Origin: CAVVJA01 sp963779485
GTDB taxonomy: Bacteria; Actinomycetota; Actinomycetes; Mycobacteriales; Jatrophihabitantaceae
Assembly: GCA_963779485.1 (NCBI GenBank)
Contig: CAVZYJ010000008.1
Location: 496,001 to 560,000 of the forward strand
Direction: 5' to 3'
Length of the DNA: 64,000 nucleotides
The notes under the pieces are model-generated. The model did not search any database, was not told the DNA's origin, and saw only the letters and a program-made list of their open reading frames with translations. Numbering within the stretch: the first letter of the stretch is position 1; each line of letters starts with the position of its first letter. Below are positions 36,268 through 43,644 of this stretch, one piece after another. The position numbers and the translations under genes were made by a program.

Positions 36268-36297
36268 ACGACGAACGAGCACCCGCCCGGAGGGACA
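36268..36297 (-). promoter_or_regulatory. ECF42-type promoter A (micro-ORF and MFS gene)
   Basis: On the minus strand TGTCCC (36297-36292), an 18 bp spacer, then CGTCGT (36273-36268). The ATG of the micro-ORF follows after CTGGGT. The element is shared with two other sites around the sigma-factor operon. Confidence 0.7.
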
Positions 36298-36305
36298 GTT
36301 GCGGG

Positions 36306-37463
36306 TCAGAGCTGTTCGAGCCGCCGGGTCAGGAACCGCCGCTCGGGCGTCGAGGTGGCAAGCTCGAGCGCTCGGCGGTAGGCGGCTCGGGCCTCGTCGT
36401 CGCGGCCGAGGCGCCGCAGCAATTCACCGCGGGTCGAGTGGAAGTAGAGGTAGCCGTCTAGGTCGAGACGGTCGACGGCGCGCAGCGCCGACGTTGGGTC
36501 GCCGGCCTGAGCGAGCGCCACGGCGCGATTGAGCTCGACCACCGGCGAACCGGTGATGTCGACCAGCCGCCGGTACATTTCGACTACCTGCGGCCAGTCG
36601 ATCCGCTCCCGCGTCTGCAGCGCCGCGATCGCGGCCTGGATAACGTAGGCGCCGCGCCCGCCCAGCGCGATCGCTCGGTCAAGCACCGCGCGACCCGCCG
36701 CGATCTGCGCGTGGTCCCACAGCGATCGGTCCTGATCATCGAGCAGCACGAGATCCTCGCCGGAGAACCGGGCGCGTCGCCGGGCGTGGTGGATCATCAT
36801 CAGCGCCAGCAGCCCGTGTGCCTCCGGCTCGTCCGGCATGAGCGCGGTCAGCACCCGCCCCAGGCGGATGGCTTCGGCGCCGAGGTCGACCCGGCCGCTG
36901 TAGCCCTCGTTGAAGATCAGGTAGATGACGGCAAGCACCGCATCGAGACGGTGTGGAAGAAGTTGCGCCTCCGGAACCGCGAACGGGATCGCGGTCGCTT
37001 TGATCTTTGCCTTGGCGCGGGACAGGCGGCGCTTCATCGTCTCCTCGGAGACCAGGAACGCCTTGGCGATCTCGGCGGTTTGTAGGCCACCAAGCGCCCG
37101 CAGGGTGAGCGCAACCTGCCCTTCCAGTGGCAGCGCCGGGTGGCAGCAGGTGAAGATCAGCTCGAGCCGTTCGTCCTTGATCACGGTGTCGTCGAACTCG
37201 TCCATTGTGGCCTCCGGCACCGGCAGCAGGTGGATCTTCTCGGCGAGGGTGTGGTCGCGGCGGATTCGGTCGATCGCGCGGTGACGGGCCGTCGTCACCA
37301 GCCACGCACCCGGGTTCGCCGGCACGCCGGACGTGGGCCAGCGCTCCGCCGCGATCGCGAATGCCTCCTGTGCGGCTTCCTCGGCCCGATCGAAGTCACC
37401 GAGAAATCCCACCAGTGAGGCCAGCACCCGGCCCCACTCGTCCCGAAAGACCTCCTCCAGCAC
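36306..37463 (-). CDS. ECF42-type RNA polymerase sigma factor with C-terminal TPR-like domain
   Basis: A 385 aa sigma factor. Region 2 begins FRDEWGRVLASLVGFLGDFD and region 4 includes LGGLQTAEIAKAFLVSEETM. A long C-terminal helical extension of about 200 residues carries the conserved LIFNEGY region and a repeat ending RGELLRRLGRDDEARAAYRR. This length and tail are characteristic of ECF42. The family has no anti-sigma factor but is linked to a DGPF/YCII protein, here the gene just upstream (stop and GTG start two bases apart). Promoters of one type occur on both sides, consistent with a small local regulon. Confidence 0.93.
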   Translation of the reverse strand: MLEEVFRDEWGRVLASLVGFLGDFDRAEEAAQEAFAIAAERWPTSGVPANPGAWLVTTARHRAIDRIRRDHTLAEKIHLLPVPEATMDEFDDTVIKDERLELIFTCCHPALPLEGQVALTLRALGGLQTAEIAKAFLVSEETMKRRLSRAKAKIKATAIPFAVPEAQLLPHRLDAVLAVIYLIFNEGYSGRVDLGAEAIRLGRVLTALMPDEPEAHGLLALMMIHHARRRARFSGEDLVLLDDQDRSLWDHAQIAAGRAVLDRAIALGGRGAYVIQAAIAALQTRERIDWPQVVEMYRRLVDITGSPVVELNRAVALAQAGDPTSALRAVDRLDLDGYLYFHSTRGELLRRLGRDDEARAAYRRALELATSTPERRFLTRRLEQL

Positions 37464-37465
37464 GT

Positions 37466-37804
37466 TCAGCGCTGCACCACCGGCCTGACCTCGACAGCAC
37501 CGCCGAACCGGGCGGCCGGGATGCGCGTCGCCAGCTCGATCGCCTCATCGAGGTTGGCCGCTTCGACCAGGTATAAGCCGCCGAGCACCTCCTTGGTGTC
37601 CGCGAACGGCCCGTCGGTCATCAACGTGCGACCACCGACCACGCGCACGCACGTCGCCGTGTCCTTCGGCTGAAGCTGGGCAGCGCCGACGCAGCGGGTG
37701 TCATCGGCCAACGCGGCGAACTCGGCGTATGCCGCCTCGCGTTCCGCATCGGACAGCGCCTCCTGGTAGCCAGGCTCGGCATAGATCATCAGGGCGTACT
37801 GCAT
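37466..37804 (-). CDS. YCII/DGPF-domain protein, partner of the ECF42 sigma factor
   Basis: A 112 aa YCII-fold protein containing the namesake motif in LMTDGPFADTKEVLGG. It starts MQYALMIYAEPGY at ATG 37804, preceded by GGAGG; longer starts are less likely. It is the first gene of the sigma operon and follows an ECF42-type promoter (37837-37865). DGPF proteins are the standard companions of ECF42 factors. Their biochemical role is unknown; a signal-sensing or detoxifying role has been suggested. Confidence 0.92.
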   Translation of the reverse strand: MQYALMIYAEPGYQEALSDAEREAAYAEFAALADDTRCVGAAQLQPKDTATCVRVVGGRTLMTDGPFADTKEVLGGLYLVEAANLDEAIELATRIPAARFGGAVEVRPVVQR

Positions 37805-37836
37805 CGCAACCTCCTGGGCAGTGGGCACTCACCAGT

Positions 37837-37865
37837 ACGACGAACGAACAGCCGCGCAGGGGACA
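37837..37865 (-). promoter_or_regulatory. ECF42-type promoter B (YCII-sigma operon)
   Basis: On the minus strand TGTCCC (37865-37860), a 17 bp spacer, CGTCGT (37842-37837). The YCII start codon lies 33 bases past it, with a normal ribosome site, so this transcript is not leaderless. It suggests positive autoregulation. Confidence 0.7.
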
Positions 37866-37957
37866 CCACCAGGGTTCACACTCCAAGACAGCCGAGACGC
37901 TAGACCAAACACCCGGTACACCATGTCCTTGCCACTCGACCCGCGGTGAGCTGGCGC

Positions 37958-37986
37958 TGTCCCCCGGGCGGGTGCTCGTTCGTCGC
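37958..37986 (+). promoter_or_regulatory. ECF42-type promoter C (micro-ORF and CMD gene)
   Basis: TGTCCC (37958-37963), 17 bp spacer, CGTCGC (37981-37986), then CAGGGT and the ATG of the micro-ORF. It is an inverted, near-identical copy of promoter A together with the following coding bases. Confidence 0.7.
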
Positions 37987-37992
37987 CAGGGT

Positions 37993-38154
37993 ATGAACGA
38001 CAACCTTGCCCAGCTGCCGCTGCGAGCTGGACAGCCGCACCAGCGCCGGCATCCAGATCAGTCTGTGGTGGTCACTGCCGACGGCCGGACTTGGGTGGCC
38101 GTGCGCGAGGCCCGCACCGACGCCGGCGTCCCCACCACCGCCCACGCCGCGTAG
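37993..38154 (+). CDS. leaderless micro-ORF before the CMD gene, probably carrying two compensating frameshifts
   Basis: ATG 37993 lies seven bases past the -10 element of promoter C. In the start frame the peptide is 53 aa, begins MNDNLAQLPL and ends REARTDAGVPTTAHAA. The middle of that frame looks non-native. One base over, the middle reads RELDSRTSAGIQISLWW, which continues the related micro-ORF at 36261. An extra base near 38008 and a lost base near 38060 would restore a coherent protein of about 54 aa. Its stop lies 31 bp before the CMD gene, the same distance as in the MFS copy. Confidence 0.55.
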   Translation: MNDNLAQLPLRAGQPHQRRHPDQSVVVTADGRTWVAVREARTDAGVPTTAHAA

Positions 38155-38185
38155 CCGCGGCACCAAACCGATGGAGGAAGCTCTC

Positions 38186-38671
38186 ATGCAGGCACGAATC
38201 GACAGCCCGGCCCTTACCGTCCCCGGAGCCATGCAAGCGCTCCAGCGGCTCGGGGCGGCCGCCCGACACACCGGCCTATCCGAGACGACGCTCCGCCTGG
38301 TGGAGATGCGCGCGAGCCAGATCAACGGCTGCGCCGTCTGCCTGGACATGCACGCCCGCGAGATGAAGAACGCCGGCGAGCCGGACGAGCGCATCTTCAC
38401 CCTCTCCGCCTGGCGTGAGACCCCGTATTTCACGGACGCCGAAAGGGCCGCTTTGGCGCTCACCGAGGCGGCTAGCCGCCTCGCCGATCGGGCCGATCCC
38501 GTTCCGGACGAGGTGTGGGACGAGGCAGCTCGTCACTACGACGAGTCGCAGCTCGCCGGGCTCGTGATCGCTATCTCCTCGATCAACGCGTGGAATCGCA
38601 TCAACGCCACCACCAGGCAGATGAGCGGCGAGTGGATCAGCCAGTTCATCAGCCCCAAGCAGGCAGGCTGA
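38186..38671 (+). CDS. carboxymuconolactone decarboxylase family protein (AhpD-like)
   Basis: A 161 aa alkylhydroperoxidase-D-like protein with the redox motif QINGCAVCLDMHAREMKNAG (CxxC followed by His). It also has the usual helix RIFTLSAWRETPYFTDAERA and a C-terminal helix INAWNRINATTRQM. Such proteins reduce peroxides or act as disulfide reductants. ATG 38186 follows GGAGGAAG. It lies downstream of a leaderless micro-ORF with an ECF42-type promoter, so it is probably part of the sigma regulon. Confidence 0.92.
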   Translation: MQARIDSPALTVPGAMQALQRLGAAARHTGLSETTLRLVEMRASQINGCAVCLDMHAREMKNAGEPDERIFTLSAWRETPYFTDAERAALALTEAASRLADRADPVPDEVWDEAARHYDESQLAGLVIAISSINAWNRINATTRQMSGEWISQFISPKQAG

Positions 38672-38726
38672 CCGTGGATGCTCGGCATGACAGGTCACCG
38701 AGATAATAAGCGTCGGCTGGGCGGGG

Positions 38727-39170
38727 TCACCCGCCAAACAGACGGCGCAGTAGGGGGTTGGCCTGCTTGGATTTGACGCGCACGTCCGCGTACTCCTCCG
38801 GGCCGATTAGCCCCCGATCAAGATGGATCAAGTAGATAGTGCCAGCGTGATCGTCGAGCACTGCCAATGGCGCGACCTTGGCGGCGGCTCGGGCAATGTC
38901 GACGACTGTGGGCCAGGCTTCTGACCGGCCCGCCGGCCCGTCGAAGACACAAGTCAGGCCATCCCCGGGCGGCCGGCCCAGCAGCTGCCCGGCTTGGTCG
39001 ATCACATGCTCGGACAGATCGTCCACGACAGCCATGCTCGTATCCACTACCGACGATTCCCCGTTGTGCCAAACCCGTAGCCCGCCAGCCCTGCGGGCAG
39101 TGCTGCAGCCTTCGCGAGCCAGCTGCCGCTCGAGCCTCCGCAAATCGATGCGAGCGGACGTAAGCACCAT
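38727..39170 (-). CDS. uncharacterised conserved-looking protein (147 aa)
   Basis: No family recognised. The protein is soluble, mixed alpha/beta. It starts MVLTSARIDLRRLERQLARE and contains VIDQAGQLLGRPPGDGLTCV and IYLIHLDRGLIGPEEYADVR. It ends in a short basic tail NPLLRRLFGG. ATG 39170 follows GAGGTGG; a GTG at 39182 is an alternative. Codon bias fits a real gene. Confidence 0.65.
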   Translation of the reverse strand: MVLTSARIDLRRLERQLAREGCSTARRAGGLRVWHNGESSVVDTSMAVVDDLSEHVIDQAGQLLGRPPGDGLTCVFDGPAGRSEAWPTVVDIARAAAKVAPLAVLDDHAGTIYLIHLDRGLIGPEEYADVRVKSKQANPLLRRLFGG

Positions 39171-39620
39171 CACCGCAGCCACCTCAGCACAATACGTCGC
39201 CGCCGGCGCTCATTGGCTGATCAGGATGACGACGCTTAACGCCGAACACAACTGCGCCCCGCACGGGACAGCCGGGCGGGGCGCTCTCGTTGTACCGGCC
39301 CGTGGTCAGGCTTCGCTGCAAGACCAGGGCCGCGGCGACAGTCTGTCCTAGGCGACTGAGCTCTGGCAAGTGGAAATCCCGTTTGGCGGACTATCCGGAC
39401 CAGGACCCTCCTGACGTTCACTCGTAACCGCGGTGTCAACAGGTAAGCCTGCCGACAGTAGCCGCGGCTCTCGCGCGCTGCGGGACCGCGAATGGACCGC
39501 GTCGGTGGGATTCCGATTCGATCAGGAATCGAGAAGCGCCACGGCGTGACCGGGCCTAGCCTTTCAACCGATGGCCGGCGTGACGCCGTGTCCGGCGCGA
39601 CAAGAAGGGAAACCCTGAGG
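39171..39620. other. intergenic region with one hairpin
   Basis: About 450 bp between two divergently arranged genes with no supported coding region. A nine-base-pair GC-rich stem (GCGCCCCGC at 39254-39262 with its complement at 39276-39284) stands in the middle. Its role is unknown, since no gene ends nearby. Confidence 0.45.
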
Positions 39621-40070
39621 ATGCCTGCGAAGGATGCTAAGGCCGAGTCCGGTGGCTTCAGCGCTGAGGAGCGTGCCGCGATGAAGGAGCGGACCGCCGA
39701 GCTGCGCGCCGAGGGCAAGAAGGGCGCCAAGCAGGCCGATGGCCTGCAGACGGTCCTCGACAAGATCGCGGAGCTGGCACCGGAGGACCGTGCGCTCGCT
39801 GAGCGCGTGCACGTGACTGTGACCGCAACCGCCCCCGGGTTGTCGCCGAAGACCTGGTACGGCATGCCCGCCTACGCGGACGCCGACGGCAAGATCGTCG
39901 TCTTCTTCCAGGATGCGGGCAAGTTCAAATACCGCTATTCGACCCTGGGCTTCCAGGAGGCAGCGAACCTCGACGACGGCGACATGTGGCCGGTGGCGTA
40001 CGCGCTCAAGAAGTGGAGCCCCGCGGTCGAGAAGAGGGTCGCTGACCTGGTGAAGGCCGCGACCTCATGA
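39621..40070 (+). CDS. DUF1801 / YdhG-like protein
   Basis: A 149 aa protein. After a charged, Lys/Glu-rich N-terminal helix (GFSAEERAAMKERTAELRAE), the DUF1801 fold contains VTATAPGLSPKTWYGMPAYA, IVVFFQDAGKFKYRYSTLGF and MWPVAYALKKWSPAVEKRVA. Relatives are annotated as iron chaperones or are of unknown function. The start is ATG 39621, with the purine tract AAGGGAAA upstream. Confidence 0.88.
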   Translation: MPAKDAKAESGGFSAEERAAMKERTAELRAEGKKGAKQADGLQTVLDKIAELAPEDRALAERVHVTVTATAPGLSPKTWYGMPAYADADGKIVVFFQDAGKFKYRYSTLGFQEAANLDDGDMWPVAYALKKWSPAVEKRVADLVKAATS

Positions 40071-40092
40071 CCGGTACCTGGCCGATGACGCC

Positions 40093-42609
40093 TTATTCCA
40101 ACGGGTGATGGGCGATGTCGGAGGGCGCGCGGAAGGCGGCTAGCCAACCGATCGCCGCGGCAGCGACCGGGAGACCGACGACCAGTGCGAGCAGGTCGAG
40201 CACCGGCGGCTGGGACAGGTAGTCCAGATCGTGGACATTCCACGCGACCAGTGCGACGTAGCAGCCGGCGGTCCCGAGCAGGCCACCGAGCAGCGCCAGC
40301 GCGCCGGCCGTCGTACTGGTCAACGTGCGCCGAGTCGTGCCGGTCGCTCCGGCCGCGCTTAGGGTACGCAGATCGTTCGCCGTCTCGCTGCGGATCAGCC
40401 CGACCGTCATCATCAGCACGCCGAGCGCGACGAGCAGCCCGACGGCCGTTGAGTAGTCGCGCAACTGTTGCAGCGAGTGATCCGGGGTGGTCCGCGTCTC
40501 GATGCTGAGGCCCACCGCAGCGGCTGCGTCGCGCGCAGTCGAAATCTCCGCCGACGTCAGCGGGTGCGGCGTCTGCAGCAGCCACCCCACCGGCCTCGTG
40601 GTCAGTCCGAGCGAGGCGGCGTACTGCGGGGTGATGACGGTGTTCGGCGCGGATTCGTAGTTCGGCAAGGCGTGTAACACCTGGACCGCCGGCCCGACGA
40701 GGTCGGCCGGGTCCGGCCCCAACGCCAGCTTGAGACCGTCCAGATCGGACCGCGACGTGAGGATGCCGGTGCCCGCAGCGATAGACCCCGACGGCACGTG
40801 ATACAGCGCGAGCACCTCGGGCGTCGCGAGATATAGCGGGGCAACGAACTCGAACCCGCGCGGCATCGCGCGCACGATGCTGGCGTCGAAGCTACCCACT
40901 GTGCCGCCCGGCAACTCGACGCTGGGTTTGGACGCGACATCGAGCGCCGCCATCGACTGTGCGTGCAGGTCTGCCGATATCGTGCCAACCGCGTGCCGCA
41001 GGAGAGCTAGCTGCGCTGGCGTCAACGAATGGCTGCCGCCGCCCGCGGGCGCAACCTTCAGTCCCGGCCCCGCACCGGGCTCGGTCTGGTCCGCGACCCA
41101 CGCGATGAGCTGGTTCGGCGGAAGGTTGCCACCCGACAGTGTGCGCTGCTCGGCCGATTGCGCGGCTGCGGTGACCGCGATCGTCGCGGCAATGCCGACC
41201 GCAAGGCTGATAGCAGCGAGCGCCGCCCCTGAGCGCGCTTGGTAGCGCGCGAGATCACGCAGCGCCAGGCGGACTGCGATCGGCGAGCGACGCGCCGCTA
41301 TCCCCGCAAGACGAATGCCGAGCGGCGCGATCAGCAGCATCCCCGCGACGGTCGCCACGATGCCACTGACCACAAGGACGGTGGTGTTGTCGCGGTGCGC
41401 CCATACCAACAGCCCGAATCCGGCCGCGAGCAGGACAGATCCAGCAGCCGCGAAGCGGTGTGCCGGCTGCGGCCTCGCCGGACGGCCCGACAGCGCAGCC
41501 ACGATCGGCGTACGCGCCACCGACCGTGCGGGCCACCACGCGGCCACCAGTGCGGTGATGACGGCAAGCAGCGCGTCGACAGCGACGGCCCACCACTGCA
41601 CATTCCATGCATCGATGCGATGGCCGACGAGGTGTTCGAATGCGGGGCGGAGCCCGAGCCACGCCGCAAGTCCCAGCACCGTTCCGATGACGCCACCGAC
41701 CACACCGACAACCGCGCCGTTCGACAGCATCACGAGGCGCACCTGACGGTCGGTCGCCCCGATCGCGCCGATCATGCCGAGCGCGCGCATTCGCCGCTGC
41801 GCCATCACGGTGAAGCCGGCCACCGACAGCAACCCGACGAACACCATCCCGATCGTGGAGAGCACAAGGACGAGCAGGCTCTGCAGCCGACGCTGCGCGG
41901 CGCCCGTGGCATCGGTCGTCGCGATGCCCATCACGCCGGCGGGTCGGAATGTCTGCACCTGTGATTGGCCACTCGAGTTGGCGAGCAACGTGACCGAACT
42001 AGGTTGGGCGATCTGGCCCGGAGCGACGAGTGCGAAGTCGTCCTGCAGGTTCTTCGGATTCTCGACTGTGCCGACGACGCGTAGCGTGCGGCCGTTCACG
42101 GTCCAGGCCGAACCGAGCTTCAGCCGGAACATCGTTTCCACGCCCGACGTCACGGCGACTTCGCCGGGATCCGAGGGATAGCGGCCGGTGACAACGCGCA
42201 GCATTGGCGAACTGAACGAACCCTGCTGTGCTTGTGCCCGAAGGTCGACCGGCGTGATCGAGCCGGGCACCGGGACGTTGACATGCTCAATGACTTCGAC
42301 GATGCCGAAGAGCTGGCGCGCCTGCGCCACCTCAGCAGCGACGTTCACTGTCGGCGCGGTCGCGTCGATGTCGATACGAGTATTGGCCGTGCCGAGGATC
42401 GCGGTATCACTCGAGATGACGTTGCCAACCAGGCCGAGACCGACCGTCGTCGCCGCGACGGCGACGATCAGCAGCGAGACGACCAGTACCTGCTGCCGCC
42501 ATTCCCGCTTGAACAGCCGCCACGCCCAGCGCGTGATCGCGCGGCGGCCATTGCGCCCGCCACTTGTCAGCGTTGCGGAGGCGATGGGGCGTTCCAGCGT
42601 CGTGGTCAT
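40093..42609 (-). CDS. ABC transporter permease (FtsX/MacB type)
   Basis: Large permease of 838 aa with about ten membrane helices. The first helix is at about residues 38-62 and is followed by a large extracytoplasmic domain. An FtsX block follows near LVLVLSTIGMVFVGLLSVAG, and a second core lies near the C-terminus. The motif MRALGMIGAIGATDRQVR is typical of FtsX domains. ATG 42609 follows GGAGG. It follows the ATPase gene by 61 bp. Such transporters handle peptides, lipids or antibiotics. The regulator PadR gene upstream is cut off by an IS110 element. Confidence 0.92.
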   Translation of the reverse strand: MTTTLERPIASATLTSGGRNGRRAITRWAWRLFKREWRQQVLVVSLLIVAVAATTVGLGLVGNVISSDTAILGTANTRIDIDATAPTVNVAAEVAQARQLFGIVEVIEHVNVPVPGSITPVDLRAQAQQGSFSSPMLRVVTGRYPSDPGEVAVTSGVETMFRLKLGSAWTVNGRTLRVVGTVENPKNLQDDFALVAPGQIAQPSSVTLLANSSGQSQVQTFRPAGVMGIATTDATGAAQRRLQSLLVLVLSTIGMVFVGLLSVAGFTVMAQRRMRALGMIGAIGATDRQVRLVMLSNGAVVGVVGGVIGTVLGLAAWLGLRPAFEHLVGHRIDAWNVQWWAVAVDALLAVITALVAAWWPARSVARTPIVAALSGRPARPQPAHRFAAAGSVLLAAGFGLLVWAHRDNTTVLVVSGIVATVAGMLLIAPLGIRLAGIAARRSPIAVRLALRDLARYQARSGAALAAISLAVGIAATIAVTAAAQSAEQRTLSGGNLPPNQLIAWVADQTEPGAGPGLKVAPAGGGSHSLTPAQLALLRHAVGTISADLHAQSMAALDVASKPSVELPGGTVGSFDASIVRAMPRGFEFVAPLYLATPEVLALYHVPSGSIAAGTGILTSRSDLDGLKLALGPDPADLVGPAVQVLHALPNYESAPNTVITPQYAASLGLTTRPVGWLLQTPHPLTSAEISTARDAAAAVGLSIETRTTPDHSLQQLRDYSTAVGLLVALGVLMMTVGLIRSETANDLRTLSAAGATGTTRRTLTSTTAGALALLGGLLGTAGCYVALVAWNVHDLDYLSQPPVLDLLALVVGLPVAAAAIGWLAAFRAPSDIAHHPLE

Positions 42610-42670
42610 GAGCCGGCCTCCTGAGCAGCACACAACAGGAGCGCACGAAGGAGGCCGGCGGGTAGCGCAG

Positions 42671-43393
42671 TCATGACACTGCGTCGGGTTCCAGCAGCGA
42701 CTCGGGACCGGCCGGCGGCCTCGTCTGGTCGACCACCCGCCCGTCGCGAAGAAACACGACGCGGTCGGCCCACGATGCGAGCTGCGCGTCGTGCGTGACG
42801 ACCACACCGGCGACTCCGCGCTGGCAGGTTCCGCGGATGATCCGCATGACCGCCTCGCCGTTGGCGGAGTCGAGCGCGCCCGAGGGCTCATCCGCGAGCA
42901 GCAGCCGACGTTCACCGACAACCGCACGCGCAATGGCGACGCGCTGGCGCTCGCCGCCGGATAATTCGTCGGGGAACCGGTCGGCACGGTCGGCGAGCCC
43001 GAGCGCGTCGAGCGCTTCATTGCCGGCGACACGCGCAACTTTTTGCGATACGCCGTCGAGCTCGAGCGGCAACGACACATTCTCACTCGCGGTCAGACCG
43101 GCCAGCAGGTTGAAGTCCTGAAACACGTAGCCGATCACCCGCCGGCGCAGTTGCGCGCACTGGTTGCGCGAGAGCGCCGACAGGGTCGTGTCACCGACGA
43201 TGACCTCGCCCGACGTCGGCTCCTCGAGGCTTCCCGCGATCGTCAGCAGTGTGCTCTTGCCCGAACCACTCGGCCCCATCACCGCGACCAGCTCGCCCGG
43301 CTCGACGACAAGGTCGACGTCGCGCAGCGCATGCACCTCGGTCGCGCCCGTGCCGTACACCTTGCTGACGTCGCGCAGTTCCAACGTGCTCAT
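42671..43393 (-). CDS. ABC transporter ATPase (MacB/LolD type)
   Basis: ATPase of 240 aa. Walker A is GPSGSGKST, the signature is DELSGGERQRVAIARA, and Walker B is LLLADEPSGALDSANG followed by the switch His in VVTHD. It energises the FtsX-type permease encoded downstream. The start codon ATG 43393 is abutted by the IS110 element. Without the element this ATG would overlap the padR stop codon. Whatever promoter now drives the gene must lie in or across the element. Confidence 0.94.
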   Translation of the reverse strand: MSTLELRDVSKVYGTGATEVHALRDVDLVVEPGELVAVMGPSGSGKSTLLTIAGSLEEPTSGEVIVGDTTLSALSRNQCAQLRRRVIGYVFQDFNLLAGLTASENVSLPLELDGVSQKVARVAGNEALDALGLADRADRFPDELSGGERQRVAIARAVVGERRLLLADEPSGALDSANGEAVMRIIRGTCQRGVAGVVVTHDAQLASWADRVVFLRDGRVVDQTRPPAGPESLLEPDAVS

Positions 43394-43644
43394 TGGTGCA
43401 CCATCCGTGTGGCAACCGCCAGTGGGTGACGGGACGGGTGAGGGTTTCTGCTGAATCGCCGGCCGGTGGCTGACCGCCAACAGTGCTCGTCTTTCGAGGA
43501 CCTCGATGAGATCTGCGGCAGCCGCCGGGCCGGGAAGCCGACACCGGCGCTAGGGATACGCGGGTTGGACCGCCACGCAATGAGCATCCGGGCCGGCTTC
43601 CCGACACCGACGGTGGCCCGATCCTCGCAGGAAGGAGAACCAGC
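43391..43644 (+). ncRNA. IS110 left end, candidate bridge RNA region
   Basis: A non-coding 254 bp segment before the transposase gene. In IS110-group elements this end is transcribed as the bridge RNA that guides target and donor recognition. Structure potential is visible: CGGGAAGCCG around 43531-43540 is complementary to CGGCTTCCCG around 43593-43602. The guide loops themselves were not identified. Confidence 0.5.

Noticed and set aside
39254..39284. Strong GC hairpin considered as a terminator or small RNA
   Set aside because: No gene ends next to it and no promoter or T-run is visible, so it is listed only inside the intergenic entry.
39236..39865. 209-codon minus-strand frame opposite the DUF1801 gene
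   Set aside because: Overlaps a well-supported gene on the other strand and has a Ser/Arg-rich shadow composition.
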